From Rhodothermus bifroesti (GTDB lineage: Bacteria > Bacteroidota > Rhodothermia > Rhodothermales > Rhodothermaceae): a stretch of DNA of 64,000 nucleotides. The position numbers and the translations under genes are program-made. The stretch spans positions 348,173 through 412,172 of the forward strand of contig NZ_JAGKTL010000004.1 of assembly GCF_017908595.1 (NCBI RefSeq). The letters run 5' to 3'. Below, one piece after another: positions 54,874 to 64,000 of the stretch (within the stretch, counting starts at the first letter, position 1; every line of letters begins with the position of its first letter). Under the pieces are notes generated by a model. That model did not search any database, was not told the DNA's origin, and saw only the letters and a program-made list of their open reading frames with translations.

Positions 54874-55413
54874 TCACCCTTCGAAGACTTTCTGCAGCGG
54901 CACGCTCCGACGCTGCGCTACTTCTGCAGGATCTTCAAGCTGCTCGAGCGCATGCACCGTAGCCGCTACAAGGTTGTAAGGATTCGTTGAGCCTAAGGCC
55001 TTGCAGAGCACATCCTTAATGCCGGCGCATTCCAGCACAGCACGCGCTCCGCTGCCTGCGATGACGCCTGTACCTGGCGATGCAGGCTTCAGGAATACCC
55101 GTGCAGCATCCTGGCGTCCAATCACGGAATGCGGAATGGTGCCGCGCCGGAGGGGTACGCGAATCACATTCTTTTTGGCATCTTCTGTTGCTTTGGCAAT
55201 TGCATCGGCCACCTCATTGGCCTTGCCTACGCCGGCACCAACCAACCCATTGCCATCCCCCACCACGACCACAGCGCTAAAGGAAAAACGCCGGCCGCCC
55301 TGCACTACCTTAGCCACACGCTTGACCGACACCAAGCGTTCGATCCATTGCTGCTGTTCTTCGGCAACCCGCTGACGCTGCCGGCGCCGATTTGCATGCT
55401 TTCGCTGTGCCAT
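54874..55413 (-). CDS. rpsE: Ribosomal protein S5
   Basis: 179 aa. [20 protein letters not shown] starts the N-terminal domain and [20 protein letters not shown] is the S5 hallmark. The C-terminal domain has LLKPASPG-like [20 protein letters not shown]. It affects decoding accuracy at the 30S. Confidence 0.97.
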   Translation of the reverse strand: MAQRKHANRRRQRQRVAEEQQQWIERLVSVKRVAKVVQGGRRFSFSAVVVVGDGNGLVGAGVGKANEVADAIAKATEDAKKNVIRVPLRRGTIPHSVIGRQDAARVFLKPASPGTGVIAGSGARAVLECAGIKDVLCKALGSTNPYNLVAATVHALEQLEDPAEVAQRRSVPLQKVFEG

Positions 55414-55437
55414 AGCATCCTATCGATTAAAAAGCAC

Positions 55438-55797
55438 TCAAAACTGAAGTCCGCCTTCTCGGGCACCTTCGGCCAGCGCTTTCACCCGCCCGTGATACTT
55501 GTAGGCATTGCGGTCGAAGACCACCTGCGTGACCTTCGCTGCCAGTGCCCGCTGCGCGAGGCGTCGTCCTACCTCCCGACTGATTTCCATGCGCGTGCCT
55601 TGCGGCATATCTTTCTCCAAGCTGGAGGCTGCGGCTAAAGTATGCCCGCGCGTGTCGTCGATGACCTGCGCGTAAATATGTTTGTTGGAACGAAAAACGC
55701 AAAGTCGCGGACGCTCGGGCGTACCCCGAATTTTTTTCTTCAATCCCCGCTTGACGCGGGCACGACGTTGCTTTTTGTGTTCTAACTCGTTGATCAT
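55438..55797 (-). CDS. rplR: Ribosomal protein L18
   Basis: 119 aa. It binds 5S r[23 protein letters not shown] is the family core, with the ending [20 protein letters not shown] and REGGLQF. The N-terminus is highly basic ([18 protein letters not shown]). Confidence 0.97.
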   Translation of the reverse strand: MINELEHKKQRRARVKRGLKKKIRGTPERPRLCVFRSNKHIYAQVIDDTRGHTLAAASSLEKDMPQGTRMEISREVGRRLAQRALAAKVTQVVFDRNAYKYHGRVKALAEGAREGGLQF

Positions 55798-55847
55798 AGT
55801 TTATAGGTGTTTTGCCGGAAGATTGCCGACCTTCCGGTCGCTTTGGT

Positions 55848-56402
55848 TTACCGTCCTGCCGTCTTTCCGGCCTTACGACGAATGTATTCGCCCACGTAGC
55901 GAATGCCTTTGCCTTTGTAGGGCTCTGGCGGCCGCAGCGAGCGGATTTTAGCCGCCACTTCTCCCACCAGTTGCTTGTCGATGCCTTCGACAATCACAAT
56001 GGGATTGCTACCGCGCTCCGTTCGCACCGAAAGCGTAATGCCCTCCGGCGGCAAGAAATAAATAGGATGCGAGTAGCCCAGGACCAGCTCAAGCAAGTTA
56101 CCCGACATGGACGCGCGAAAGCCAATACCCACAACCTCGAGTTCTTTGCGATAGCCCTGGCTTACCCCTACAACCATGTTCTGGATCAAGGCTCGGTACA
56201 GACCATGAAGGGCACGATGCCGCTTCTGATCGGTAGCCCGCGTGACGTGTACCGTTTGGTCAGAGACTGTCACCGTAATGTCTGGGTCTACTTGAAGCGT
56301 TAGGGTACCCTTAGGCCCCTTGACCGTGACTACGTTGTTCCGGCCCACTTCAACCTGGACCCCCTTGGGCAGCTTGACGGGCAGTTTGCCTATCCGAGAC
56401 AT
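55848..56402 (-). CDS. rplF: Ribosomal protein L6
   Basis: 184 aa. Starts MSRIGKLPVKLPKGVQVEVG, with the tandem L6 domains; the second has YSHPIYFLPPEGITLSVRTE and PEPYKGKGIRYVGEYIRRKA near the end. 50S protein by the factor-binding site. Confidence 0.97.
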   Translation of the reverse strand: MSRIGKLPVKLPKGVQVEVGRNNVVTVKGPKGTLTLQVDPDITVTVSDQTVHVTRATDQKRHRALHGLYRALIQNMVVGVSQGYRKELEVVGIGFRASMSGNLLELVLGYSHPIYFLPPEGITLSVRTERGSNPIVIVEGIDKQLVGEVAAKIRSLRPPEPYKGKGIRYVGEYIRRKAGKTAGR

Positions 56403-56458
56403 CGCTTGCTTGGTTTAGCTTCTTTTGGGGCTGTAGACAACCGCCCCAGGTTGCATTT

Positions 56459-56860
56459 TTAAAACACGTAGGCCAGCACCTCCCCGCCAATGCGGAGCTT
56501 ACGCGCCTCCTTGTCGGTCATCACGCCTTGAGAGGTCGAGATGATGGCCACACCCAGCCCGTTTCGCACCCGTGGAAGCTCGTCGGCGCCCACATAGTGA
56601 CGACGTCCGGGCTTAGAGACACGCTGCAGCTCCCGAATGGCCGGGTTGCCATGGCGATCGTACTTCAGGTAAATCCGCAGCAGCCCCTGCTTGCCATCAT
56701 CGATATCCAGGTAGCTGCGCACGTAGCCTTTGTCTACCAAAATCTGCGTGATGGCCCGCTTAAGCTTCGAAGCGGGCACGTCGACGTAAGGGTGACGCGC
56801 CAATTGGGCGTTGCGCAGGCGCGTTAGGTAATCGGCAATAGAATCCGTAATTGCACTCAT
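56459..56860 (-). CDS. rpsH: Ribosomal protein S8
   Basis: 133 aa. [20 protein letters not shown] and, in the C-terminal RNA-binding part, [20 protein letters not shown] and [10 protein letters not shown]8 also represses the spc operon by binding its mRNA in enterobacteria; a site was not identified here. Confidence 0.97.
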   Translation of the reverse strand: MSAITDSIADYLTRLRNAQLARHPYVDVPASKLKRAITQILVDKGYVRSYLDIDDGKQGLLRIYLKYDRHGNPAIRELQRVSKPGRRHYVGADELPRVRNGLGVAIISTSQGVMTDKEARKLRIGGEVLAYVF

Positions 56861-56880
56861 GACCTATAGGCTTAACAAGG

Positions 56881-57150
56881 TTACCAGCTGGCCTTACGGA
56901 CACCAGGGATTTTGCCCTCCAGCGCCATTTCACGAAACACGATACGCGAAACGCCAAACTGGCGCAGATAGCCGCGCGCACGGCCCGTCAGCGGGCAGCG
57001 GTTACGCAACCGCACCGGACTGGCATTGCGGGGCAACTTCTGCAACCCGATCCAGTCCCCTGCTTCTTTAAGCTGACGTCGCTTTTCAGCGTATTTTTCG
57101 ACCAACTCGCGGCGCTTCTTCTCACGCGCCATCCAGCTTTTCTTGGCCAT
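56881..57150 (-). CDS. rpsN: Ribosomal protein S14, zinc-free 89-residue type
   Basis: 89 aa from ATG at 57150. The start [20 protein letters not shown] and end [20 protein letters not shown] then [10 protein letters not shown] match the long form without the Cys4 zinc site. Consistent with the zinc-free L36 in the same cluster. Confidence 0.97.
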   Translation of the reverse strand: MAKKSWMAREKKRRELVEKYAEKRRQLKEAGDWIGLQKLPRNASPVRLRNRCPLTGRARGYLRQFGVSRIVFREMALEGKIPGVRKASW

Positions 57151-57157
57151 AACAGTT

Positions 57158-57733
57158 TCAGGCTGCTTTTGCTTGCGGTTCTTCACGACGGACGAAAGGC
57201 ATGCCCAGCAGCTTAAGCAGCGCATAGGCTTCTTCGTCCGTCTTCGCCGTCGTCACAAACGTGATGTCAAAACCGCTAATGCGGTCAACTTTATCGACGT
57301 CGATTTCGGGAAAGATGATTTGTTCGGCAATGCCAAGGGTATAATTGCCGCGGCCGTCAAAGCTGCGGTCCGAAACGCCCCGAAAGTCACGCGTGCGTGG
57401 CAAAGCCAGCGTGACCAGGCGATCAAAAAACTCATACATCCGATCGCCACGGAGCGTAACCGAAACACCCACCGGCATGCCTTTACGGATTTTAAAGTTG
57501 GAGATGCTTTTGCGCGCCCGACGTACCACCGGATGCTGCCCAGTAATCAGGCGAATCTCTGCAATCGCATCATCCAGAAGCTTTTTGTTCTGGGCAGCTT
57601 CACCCACGCCTTTGTTGACGCAGATTTTTACCAGGCGCGGCACCTCCATCACGTTGCGGTACCCGAACTGTTGCATCAGTGCGGGTACGACTTCTTCGCG
57701 ATAGCGTTGCTTAAGTCGCGGAATGTAAGTCAT
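57158..57733 (-). CDS. rplE: Ribosomal protein L5
   Basis: 191 aa from ATG at 57733; a start at 57826 would add a non-homologous stretch. Family segments: [40 protein letters not shown] and the later [20 protein letters not shown]. 5S rRNA-binding protein of the 50S. Gap of 14 bases to rplX. Confidence 0.96.
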   Translation of the reverse strand: MTYIPRLKQRYREEVVPALMQQFGYRNVMEVPRLVKICVNKGVGEAAQNKKLLDDAIAEIRLITGQHPVVRRARKSISNFKIRKGMPVGVSVTLRGDRMYEFFDRLVTLALPRTRDFRGVSDRSFDGRGNYTLGIAEQIIFPEIDVDKVDRISGFDITFVTTAKTDEEAYALLKLLGMPFVRREEPQAKAA

Positions 57734-57747
57734 GGCTCTTGGGGTTC

Positions 57748-58104
57748 TCAGCGGTCCAGCTCTTCGCCGGTCGTTTTTGCATAACGCACCCAGCGCCCGC
57801 GACCGGTTTGGGGGTCTACAATCCACTTACGGCCCACCCGCGTGGGACGCCCATTGCTGTCGAGCGGCATCACGTTCGACACGTGGATGGGCATCTCCTG
57901 CTCAATACGCCCTCCTTGAGGATACTTGGGATTCGGGCGTACGTGCCGGATGCGCAAATTGACGCCTTCAACAATCACCCGCTGCTGCTTTGGGAAAACG
58001 CGCAGAATGCGGCCTTCCTTGCCTTTGTCATTTCCGGCAATTACCCGCACCAGATCGCCGCGTTTTACGTGCAGCTTGGGCTGTTTATTTTTCGTGCGTG
58101 GCAT
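57748..58104 (-). CDS. rplX: Ribosomal protein L24
   Basis: 118 aa. [20 protein letters not shown] is the KOW-like start; [20 protein letters not shown] is diagnostic. Initiates 50S assembly. Confidence 0.96.
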   Translation of the reverse strand: MPRTKNKQPKLHVKRGDLVRVIAGNDKGKEGRILRVFPKQQRVIVEGVNLRIRHVRPNPKYPQGGRIEQEMPIHVSNVMPLDSNGRPTRVGRKWIVDPQTGRGRWVRYAKTTGEELDR

Positions 58105-58131
58105 AGCGTAACAACACGGTTTGATGCGGCA

Positions 58132-58500
58132 CTAGACGACCTCTGGTGCCAACGATACAATCCGCATGAACTGCTTGTCGCGCAGCTCACGGGCAACGGG
58201 CCCAAAGATACGGGTGCCAATCGGCTCATCCTGGTTATTGATTAAAACCGCCGCATTATCATCAAAGCGAATGTAGGTACCGTCCGGTCGGCGTAATTCT
58301 TTTTTTGTCCGAACCACAACGGCTTTTACCACATCGCCTTTTTTGACACTACCGCCCGGAATGGCCGACTTGACAGAGACCACAATTTTGTCTCCTACGC
58401 GGGCGTAGCGTTTGTGGCTACCGCCCAGCACGCGAATGCACAGTACCTCTTTAGCACCGCTGTTGTCGGCCACCACCAGTCTGCTTTCCTGCTGAATCAT
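58132..58500 (-). CDS. rplN: Ribosomal protein L14
   Basis: 122 aa, exactly the normal length. [20 protein letters not shown] at the start, [20 protein letters not shown] in the middle, and [17 protein letters not shown] at the end. Lies at the subunit interface. Confidence 0.97.
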   Translation of the reverse strand: MIQQESRLVVADNSGAKEVLCIRVLGGSHKRYARVGDKIVVSVKSAIPGGSVKKGDVVKAVVVRTKKELRRPDGTYIRFDDNAAVLINNQDEPIGTRIFGPVARELRDKQFMRIVSLAPEVV

Positions 58501-58534
58501 GGCTTTTAGCAGATCAAAACGGTTTTGCGCTCAT

Positions 58535-58819
58535 TTATTTGGCCCGTTCGATGATTTCCACAAGGCGCCAACGCTTGTGTTTCGAAAGCGGCCGCGTCTC
58601 CATAATGCGGACGATGTCGCCTTCATTGGCCTCGTTGTGCTCATCGTGGGCCATGAGTTTTGTTGTGCGCTTAATGAACTTACCGTAGAGCGGATGCTTA
58701 ATTTGGCGCTCAATCGCTACCGTGATCGTCTTGTTCATTTTGTTGCTGACGACCACGCCGATCCGCTCCTTTCGGTGTCCACGCGCTTTAGAGGCATTTG
58801 GCGTCTGTTGGGTGCCCAT
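58535..58819 (-). CDS. rpsQ: Ribosomal protein S17
   Basis: 94 aa. [20 protein letters not shown] and [20 protein letters not shown] are the family signature. 30S body protein. Confidence 0.97.
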   Translation of the reverse strand: MGTQQTPNASKARGHRKERIGVVVSNKMNKTITVAIERQIKHPLYGKFIKRTTKLMAHDEHNEANEGDIVRIMETRPLSKHKRWRLVEIIERAK

Positions 58820-58835
58820 AGCTGCTTGCTACTCC

Positions 58836-59045
58836 TCAAACGGTTTGCTGCGCAGAAGCCCGGCGTTTTTCGTTGTAGATCGTCTTGAGCCGGGCAATGA
58901 GCCGACGTTTGTTGCGGAGCAGCATAGGGTTTTCCAACTGGGCTACCGCATGCTGAAAGCGCAGCTGCCGCAGCGCGTCTTCTTCTTCTCGAATGCGCTG
59001 GGCCAGTTCATTAAGGCTCATCGCCCGGATTTCTTTCACCTTCAT
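58836..59045 (-). CDS. rpmC: Ribosomal protein L29
   Basis: 69 aa: MKVKEIRAMSLNELAQRIRE and FQHAVAQLENPMLLRNKRRL. Two-helix protein at the tunnel exit. Gap of 16 bases to rpsQ. Confidence 0.96.
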   Translation of the reverse strand: MKVKEIRAMSLNELAQRIREEEDALRQLRFQHAVAQLENPMLLRNKRRLIARLKTIYNEKRRASAQQTV

Positions 59046-59066
59046 AGCGTCCCGCGCGTAGGTTAA

Positions 59067-59504
59067 TTAATGTTCTGCCGCAGCCGTTGCCACGTAGTCA
59101 GTCCGCATGACAAACTTGGTTTTGATCGGCAGCTTGTGCGCAGCCAAGCGCAACGCCTCACGGGCCAGTTCTTCAGAGACGCCGCCGATCTCAAACAAAA
59201 CGCGGCCTGGTTTCACAACGGCTACCCAGTATTCTACCGAGCCTTTGCCCTTACCCATGCGGACTTCGGCCGGCTTTTTTGTAATGGGTTTGTCTGGGAA
59301 AATGCGGATGTAGACCTTGCCTGCGCGCTTGAGTTTGCGCGTGATGGCCACGCGCGCAGCCTCGATTTGACGACTAGTTATACGCGCAGGCTCTAAGGCT
59401 TTGATCCCAAAATCACCAAACTCAATTTGCGTACCGCGCGAAGCTACACCGCGAATGCGGCCTTTTTGCTGCTTGCGGTACTTGGTACGTCGGGGCATCA
59501 ACAT
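59067..59504 (-). CDS. rplP: Ribosomal protein L16
   Basis: 145 aa from ATG at 59504 ([20 protein letters not shown]), matching the usual ML-x-P-x-R-T start; an ATG at 59498 is less likely. [20 protein letters not shown] and [17 protein letters not shown] are typical. 50S peptidyl-transferase region. Confidence 0.97.
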   Translation of the reverse strand: MLMPRRTKYRKQQKGRIRGVASRGTQIEFGDFGIKALEPARITSRQIEAARVAITRKLKRAGKVYIRIFPDKPITKKPAEVRMGKGKGSVEYWVAVVKPGRVLFEIGGVSEELAREALRLAAHKLPIKTKFVMRTDYVATAAAEH

Positions 59505-59522
59505 GGCGCTACCTCACAGTGC

Positions 59523-60275
59523 TTAGCCTTCTTCGCCGCGCTGGGCTGCCGCGGCACGACGCGTCCGGCGTTTGCGGCGCCGTTCAGGCTGTTCCAAAGG
59601 TAAAGGCTGTTGCTGGCGCTGCATCAGCGCTGTAGGCGTTAGGTCTGGCTTACCGATAATCTCGCCCAGGAAAATCCAAACCTTCACGCCGATCGTCCCG
59701 TAAATGGTGTAGGCTGTCGCCTGGGCATAGTCGATGTTGGCCCGAAGCGTATGCAGCGGCACGCGGCCCTCTAGATATTGCTCAGTACGACTCATTTCCG
59801 CCCCACCCAAACGGCCCGAAACCTTGATGCGAATGCCTTGTGCGCCCATCCGCATAGCCGCTGTCATCGCCTGCTTCATCGCCCGGCGGAAGGAAACCCG
59901 CCCCTCCAGCTGCTGTGCAATATTCTGAGCGACCAAGGCAGCATCAAGCTCTGGACGCTTGATTTCGCTAATGTTAATCTGAATTTCCTTGTTGGTTAGT
60001 TTCTGGAGCTCTTCGCGCAGCTTTTCAACTTCCTGGCCGCCGCGACCAATCACCACGCCCGGGCGGCTGGTGTGCAGCGTCAGGATAACCCGACGGGGCG
60101 TACGCTCAATCACTACCCGGCTCAGCCCCGCCCGCTTCAGGCGCGCATGCACGTAGCGCCGAATTTCTTCGTCTTCAATCAGCTTCTCGGGCAGGTCTTT
60201 CTCGGCGTACCAGTTCGAAAACCAGCCGCGAATGATCCCCAGACGAAAACCAATCGGATGTGTCTTCTGACCCAT
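59523..60275 (-). CDS. rpsC: Ribosomal protein S3
   Basis: 250 aa. [20 protein letters not shown] opens; the KH domain holds [20 protein letters not shown] and the C-terminal domain [20 protein letters not shown]. About 30 residues of basic Arg-rich tail ([18 protein letters not shown]) exceed the E. coli length. mRNA-entry-site protein. Confidence 0.97.
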   Translation of the reverse strand: MGQKTHPIGFRLGIIRGWFSNWYAEKDLPEKLIEDEEIRRYVHARLKRAGLSRVVIERTPRRVILTLHTSRPGVVIGRGGQEVEKLREELQKLTNKEIQINISEIKRPELDAALVAQNIAQQLEGRVSFRRAMKQAMTAAMRMGAQGIRIKVSGRLGGAEMSRTEQYLEGRVPLHTLRANIDYAQATAYTIYGTIGVKVWIFLGEIIGKPDLTPTALMQRQQQPLPLEQPERRRKRRTRRAAAAQRGEEG

Positions 60276-60289
60276 GTTGCTCCTTAGCT

Positions 60290-60670
60290 TTAGGCCTGAC
60301 TGCTTGCCATTGGGGCTCCCGAGGCGGCTTCAGCCGTCGCAACCACAACCGTCAAGTGGCTAGTGCGCCGCCGCACCGGCATTGCCCGTCCACGCGGCGC
60401 TGGCTGATAGCGCTTAAAACGAGGCCCTTCGTCCACCCGGATCTCCCGAATCAACAGGCTCGCCTCGTCGATTCGTTCTTCAGGATTTTTTTCGATCAAG
60501 TTGTAGATCGCTGAACGGATGGTTTTTTCCACGGGACGCGCTGCCCGATGGGGAAGCTGACGCAGCAGGGCTAGCGCCTCGGCAACCCGTTTGCCACGCA
60601 CCGCATTGACGACAACACGCATCTTGCGGGGTGAGCTGCGGATGTATTTGCTGATTGCTCTCGCTTCCAT
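60290..60670 (-). CDS. rplV: Ribosomal protein L22
   Basis: 126 aa. [20 protein letters not shown] and the tunnel-lining loop [20 protein letters not shown]. Lies at the peptide exit tunnel. The last 15 residues are an Ala/Ser tail. Confidence 0.97.
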   Translation of the reverse strand: MEARAISKYIRSSPRKMRVVVNAVRGKRVAEALALLRQLPHRAARPVEKTIRSAIYNLIEKNPEERIDEASLLIREIRVDEGPRFKRYQPAPRGRAMPVRRRTSHLTVVVATAEAASGAPMASSQA

Positions 60671-60685
60671 AGCTTGCTACTGATC

Positions 60686-60970
60686 TTAACGACGACCGCG
60701 CTTGTCTTTCTTGTCGCCCGCGTGGCCGCGGAAGGTTCGCGTCGGCGCAAATTCTCCTAACCGGTGGCCGACCATGTTCTCGGTGACATAGACCGGTATA
60801 AACTGCCGCCCGTTGTGCACCGCAAACGTGTGCCCAACAAACTCCGGAATAATCATCGAAGCGCGACTCCAGGTCTTAATCACCTTTTTCTGGCCGCTCC
60901 GGTTAAGCTCTTCGACTTTCCGAAGCAGCTTGTAATGTACGTAGGGTCCTTTTTTGAGCGAACGCGCCAT
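60686..60970 (-). CDS. rpsS: Ribosomal protein S19
   Basis: 94 aa. [20 protein letters not shown], then [20 protein letters not shown] and [20 protein letters not shown]. 30S head protein near A-site. Confidence 0.97.
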   Translation of the reverse strand: MARSLKKGPYVHYKLLRKVEELNRSGQKKVIKTWSRASMIIPEFVGHTFAVHNGRQFIPVYVTENMVGHRLGEFAPTRTFRGHAGDKKDKRGRR

Positions 60971-61013
60971 ATCCGCTTTGTCAAGTTTGCCTGCTCACGC
61001 GTTGTCGCTTCGG

Positions 61014-61844
61014 CTACTTAGTTGCGTTGCGACGACGCAGAATGTACTTGTTTGAAGGTTTATTGCGCTTCCGGGTCTTGTAGCCTTTGGCAGGCTGTCC
61101 CCAGGGTGAACGCGGATGGCCACCCGAGTGCCGGCCTTCACCGCCACCCATGGGGTGGTCAATCGGGTTCATGGCCACACCCCGCGTCTTAGGCCGAATA
61201 CCTAACCAGCGGCTACGTCCAGCTTTCCCCAAGTCAATGTTCATGTGGTCGGGGTTGCTTGTGGTACCGATCGTAGCACGGCAGCGCACATGGATCAGCC
61301 GGATTTCGCCCGAAGGCAACCGCAGCGTGGCATAATCACCTTCACGCGCCATCACCTGGGCATAGGTCCCCGCTGAACGCGCAATCTGCGCCCCCTTGCC
61401 TGGCTTGAGCTCAATGCAATGCACGTAAGAACCTACCGGGATTTTCTCCAACGGCAGGCAGTTGCCAGGGTCAGGGGGAGCCTCAGGACCGTTCAACACA
61501 GTTTGACCCACCTTAAGCTCATTGGGCGCAATAATATAGCGTTTCTCGCCATCGGCATAGGCCAGCAAGGCAATACGCGCCGAACGGTTCGGATCGTACT
61601 CAATACTGACAACCCGGGCAGGGATACCATCTTTGTCGCGCCGAAAATCAATAATGCGGTAACGGCGCTTATGACCTCCACCCTGATGGCGTGTTGTAAT
61701 GCGCCCCTGATTGTTTCGGCCTGCACGCTTTTTTAGCGGCGCCAGCAGGCTTTTCTCAGGCGTATCCTTCGTAATCTCCTCAAAGGTCGAGACCGAGTAC
61801 TGCCGTTGACCTGGCGTTACCGGTTTGCGTCTACGAATCGGCAT
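61014..61844 (-). CDS. rplB: Ribosomal protein L2
   Basis: 276 aa. [20 protein letters not shown] near the start and [20 protein letters not shown], containing the peptidyl-transferase-proximal His, near the end. Central 50S protein. Gap of 43 bases to rpsS. Confidence 0.97.
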   Translation of the reverse strand: MPIRRRKPVTPGQRQYSVSTFEEITKDTPEKSLLAPLKKRAGRNNQGRITTRHQGGGHKRRYRIIDFRRDKDGIPARVVSIEYDPNRSARIALLAYADGEKRYIIAPNELKVGQTVLNGPEAPPDPGNCLPLEKIPVGSYVHCIELKPGKGAQIARSAGTYAQVMAREGDYATLRLPSGEIRLIHVRCRATIGTTSNPDHMNIDLGKAGRSRWLGIRPKTRGVAMNPIDHPMGGGEGRHSGGHPRSPWGQPAKGYKTRKRNKPSNKYILRRRNATK

Positions 61845-61869
61845 GGTCGTATTCCCGGTCCTGCTTAAC

Positions 61870-62169
61870 TCATACGTTCTCGAAGAAATTGATCCGTGGG
61901 CTGTCGGGCGTAAGCGTTACGATCGCTTTTTTGTAGCTACTCGTCCGCCCCTCGCTGGCGCCGCGCCGCGTAAACTGCCGCCGACGCTTACCGCGCACAA
62001 TCATTGTGCGCACTTCCTTGACCTTGACCCCATAGAGCGCCTCTACAGCCTTGCGGATCTCAATCTTGTTGGCGTCTTTGGCAACCACAAAGCCGTAATG
62101 CCCTTGCGCCTCCTGCTGGGAGAGCTTTTCCGTCACCAATGGCCGGATCAATATCGGGTGTTTGCTCAT
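61870..62169 (-). CDS. rplW: Ribosomal protein L23
   Basis: 99 aa. [20 protein letters not shown] and [20 protein letters not shown] are standard. Docking site for SRP and trigger factor at the tunnel exit. Confidence 0.97.
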   Translation of the reverse strand: MSKHPILIRPLVTEKLSQQEAQGHYGFVVAKDANKIEIRKAVEALYGVKVKEVRTMIVRGKRRRQFTRRGASEGRTSSYKKAIVTLTPDSPRINFFENV

Positions 62170-62190
62170 GGCATCTTAGACAATTAAAGC

Positions 62191-62838
62191 TCAGGCAGCA
62201 ACCGGAATCGCGGGACGGAGCAGGCGGTGCAGCACCTCCACAGCGCCCTCTTGCAACAGTAGCACCTGCGCGTCGAGCAGCTCTCGCGTGGAGGCATTAC
62301 GGGCTTCCATCACGCGAACCTTAGGCAAATTGCGGCTCGACAAGTGCAACGTAGCATCGTGCTGCACCGTCAGCAAAAGTACCTTGCGGCCACTTAAGCC
62401 GTGCGCTGCAAGTACTTCCTGAAGCCTACGCGTGCTGGGCTGCTCGAAGGTAAAGTCTTCGATAACCCGAATTGCTCCTGCACGCGCCTTATAGCTTAAG
62501 GCCGAACGCCGTGCCAGTCGCTGCACTTTACGGTTCACCTTAAGGGCATAAGAACGCGGCTGCGGGCCGTGAGCCGTACCCCCACCCCGACGAATCGGAG
62601 ATTTAGCATCACCAGCGCGGGCATAGCCCGTTCCTTTCTGGCGGTAGAGCTTACGCGTGCTGTGGGCGTTTTCGGCCCGATTTTTAACCTTATGCGTTCC
62701 CTGCCGCCGGTTTGCTTCGATCCGTTTGACATCTAACCAGAGCACATGATCGTTGGGCTCAATGCCAAACACCGCTGGATCGAGCGTTACCGTGCGCTCC
62801 GTCGCGCTTCCGTCCAGTCGATATACCTGCAATTCCAT
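62191..62838 (-). CDS. rplD: Ribosomal protein L4
   Basis: 215 aa. NRRQGTHKVKNRAENAHSTR then KLYRQKGTGYARAGDAKSPI is the extended rRNA-binding loop; LVQ-like late segments are normal. In E. coli L4 also regulates the S10 operon through its leader; see the hairpin before rpsJ. Confidence 0.97.
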   Translation of the reverse strand: MELQVYRLDGSATERTVTLDPAVFGIEPNDHVLWLDVKRIEANRRQGTHKVKNRAENAHSTRKLYRQKGTGYARAGDAKSPIRRGGGTAHGPQPRSYALKVNRKVQRLARRSALSYKARAGAIRVIEDFTFEQPSTRRLQEVLAAHGLSGRKVLLLTVQHDATLHLSSRNLPKVRVMEARNASTRELLDAQVLLLQEGAVEVLHRLLRPAIPVAA

Positions 62839-62864
62839 AGCTGTAGCTACCTTAGGCCAGCCCG

Positions 62865-63497
62865 TTACTGGGCCTTTTTGTAAAGCTCCACAATACCGTT
62901 TACTGGACCAGGTACGGCGCCCTGCACAAGGATCAGGTGATGCTCTGGAAAGAGGCGCACCACCCTGAGGTTCTTCACCTTAACGCGCTTGTTGCCCATT
63001 CGGCCGGCCATGCGCCGCCCCTTAAAGACGTGGGACGGGAACGAAGACGCACCGATCGAACCTGGAGCCCGCTCTCGGTTATGCTGGCCGTGCGTGCGGG
63101 ACCCTACGCCGCCAAAACCATGGCGCTTAACCACGCCCTGAAAGCCACGCCCCTTCGAAACGCCTACCACATCAATCAGCTCCCCTTCAGCGAAGAGCTG
63201 CTCTAGGCGCACTTCATCCCCCGGCTTGACGTCAAGCACAAAGTCCCGGAATTCCCGCAACACCCGTAGGGGAGGGACCCCCGCTTTGACAAAATGTCCC
63301 AAAAGGGCCTTTGTTGTATGTTTGGGCTTGCGCGTACCAAAGCCCAGTTGCACCGCATCGTATCCGTCTTTGCCCTCGGCCATCTTCACCTGCACCACAA
63401 CGTTCGGCTCTGCCTGAATAATGGTGCAGGGAATACTATTGCCCGCCTGGTCAAAGACCTGCGTCATTCCGATTTTTCGTCCAAGCATTCCGCTCAT
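62865..63497 (-). CDS. rplC: Ribosomal protein L3
   Basis: 210 aa from ATG at 63497 ([20 protein letters not shown]); ATG at 63512 gives a non-family leader. [20 protein letters not shown] and [20 protein letters not shown] are the peptidyl-transferase-facing loops. Confidence 0.97.
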   Translation of the reverse strand: MSGMLGRKIGMTQVFDQAGNSIPCTIIQAEPNVVVQVKMAEGKDGYDAVQLGFGTRKPKHTTKALLGHFVKAGVPPLRVLREFRDFVLDVKPGDEVRLEQLFAEGELIDVVGVSKGRGFQGVVKRHGFGGVGSRTHGQHNRERAPGSIGASSFPSHVFKGRRMAGRMGNKRVKVKNLRVVRLFPEHHLILVQGAVPGPVNGIVELYKKAQ

Positions 63498-63548
63498 GGT
63501 GCTTGTGCACACGGCTTAGCAGCAACCCCAGCATGTGCTAGAGTGCCT

Positions 63549-63854
63549 TTAAACTTTGATTTCTACATCGACGCCACTGGGAAGCTCAAGCTTCATCAGG
63601 GCATCGACCGTCTTGCTGCTGGTCGACAAAATGTCGATGAGCCGCTTATGCCGACGCACTTCAAACTGCTCGCGGCTCTTTTTGTCAATGTGCGGGCTCC
63701 GCAGCACTGTAATCACGGTCCGTTCGGTAGGCAGCGGGATCGGCCCACTTACCACCGCACCCGTTGCCTTGACGGTACGGATGATCTTTTCCGCACTTCG
63801 GTCGATCAGCGTGTGATCGTAAGATTTCAGTTTAATGCGAATCTGGCCAGCCAT
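63549..63854 (-). CDS. rpsJ: Ribosomal protein S10
   Basis: 101 aa from ATG at 63854 ([20 protein letters not shown]); an upstream start at 63914 would run through the hairpin region. [20 protein letters not shown] is diagnostic. Also NusB partner in antitermination. First gene of the S10 operon proper. Confidence 0.97.
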   Translation of the reverse strand: MAGQIRIKLKSYDHTLIDRSAEKIIRTVKATGAVVSGPIPLPTERTVITVLRSPHIDKKSREQFEVRRHKRLIDILSTSSKTVDALMKLELPSGVDVEIKV

Positions 63855-63877
63855 CGCGCTCCTGCATTCGGCAAATC

Positions 63878-63906
63878 GAAGCCTGAGCGCCGAGCGCTCA
63901 GGCTTC
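63878..63906 (-). promoter_or_regulatory. Perfect hairpin between tuf and rpsJ
   Basis: 13-bp perfect stem (63878-63890 with 63894-63906) with a three-base loop. On the minus strand it is followed by GATTTG rather than a long T run. It could attenuate tuf read-through, act as an operator or mark a processing site ahead of the S10 genes. Confidence 0.55.
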
Positions 63907-63923
63907 ACGTCCATTCAGGATAG

Positions 63924-64000
63924 TTAGTCTAGGATTTTGGTGACGACGCCTGCGCCGACAGTACGCCCACCTTCACGAATCGCAAAACGCAAACCCTCCT
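63924..64000 (-). CDS. tuf: Elongation factor Tu, C-terminal end only
   Basis: Only the last 24 codons and stop lie in the window; the rest is beyond base 64000. Reading on the minus strand gives EGLRFAIREGGRTVGAGVVT then KILD, the invariant end of EF-Tu. The downstream gene rpsJ starts 69 bases later, as in the usual tuf-rpsJ order. Confidence 0.95.
   Translation of the reverse strand, partial: EGLRFAIREGGRTVGAGVVTKILD

Noticed and set aside
1..64000. tRNA, rRNA, CRISPR arrays, insertion sequences or phage genes
   Set aside because: Intergenic gaps were read by eye and none shows tRNA-like cloverleaf, repeat-spacer units, transposase frames or terminal inverted repeats.

Overview
The window reads as a chromosomal segment of a moderately GC-rich bacterium of the Bacteroidota/Rhodothermota assemblage, most like Rhodothermus or a close relative. 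This is inferred from the order secY-map-infA-rpmJ-rpsM-rpsK-rpsD-rpoA-rplQ, TonB and OmpA/PKD proteins typical of that group, and a Gram-negative envelope gene set. No rRNA, tRNA, CRISPR array, insertion sequence or prophage was recognised.

Region 1 (1-10.45 kb, minus strand) is one long co-directional run: a degenerate M28-like lipoprotein, a TIM-barrel isomerase-like protein, an acyltransferase, gatC, a YfhO-type membrane protein, two glycosyltransferases, UDP-GlcNAc 2-epimerase and a Wzx-like flippase cut by the window edge. The last five look like a surface polysaccharide or glycan pathway.

Region 2 (10.48-23.9 kb, minus strand) is a complete-looking but unusual type IV pilus locus in two transcription blocks. 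The first runs pilin, PilC, a large PilB with two N-terminal modules, and three unrecognised single-anchor proteins that are probably minor pilins. The second runs a PilT-like ATPase, a PilM-PilN fusion, a PilO-PilP fusion and a very short secretin. The pilins have a minimal Met-Gly leader and lack the usual Glu5. No prepilin peptidase is in the window. This is the best candidate for an undescribed variant system.

Region 3 (24.2-32 kb) holds a minus-strand group (pyrR, a small lipoprotein, gluconokinase, gluconate permease). It is divergent from a plus-strand group (DUF58 protein, active M28 peptidase, M20 amidohydrolase, DUF2461 protein).

Region 4 (32.1-39.6 kb, plus strand) is a TetR-controlled tripartite efflux operon: a near-palindromic operator, TetR, TolC-like channel, membrane-fusion lipoprotein, and an RND pump enlarged by about 180 residues of extra membrane helices.

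Region 5 (39.6-48.4 kb) holds a MerC-like membrane protein, an OmpA/PKD barrel protein, a His-rich TonB receptor with a small secreted partner, peptide deformylase, RuvX, an HU/IHF protein and a bifunctional Rel.

Region 6 (48.4-64 kb, minus strand) is the S10-spc-alpha ribosomal superoperon from tuf (3' end only) to rplQ, with a strong terminator behind rplQ. Its L36 and S14 are of the zinc-free type, and map overlaps infA by 35 bases.
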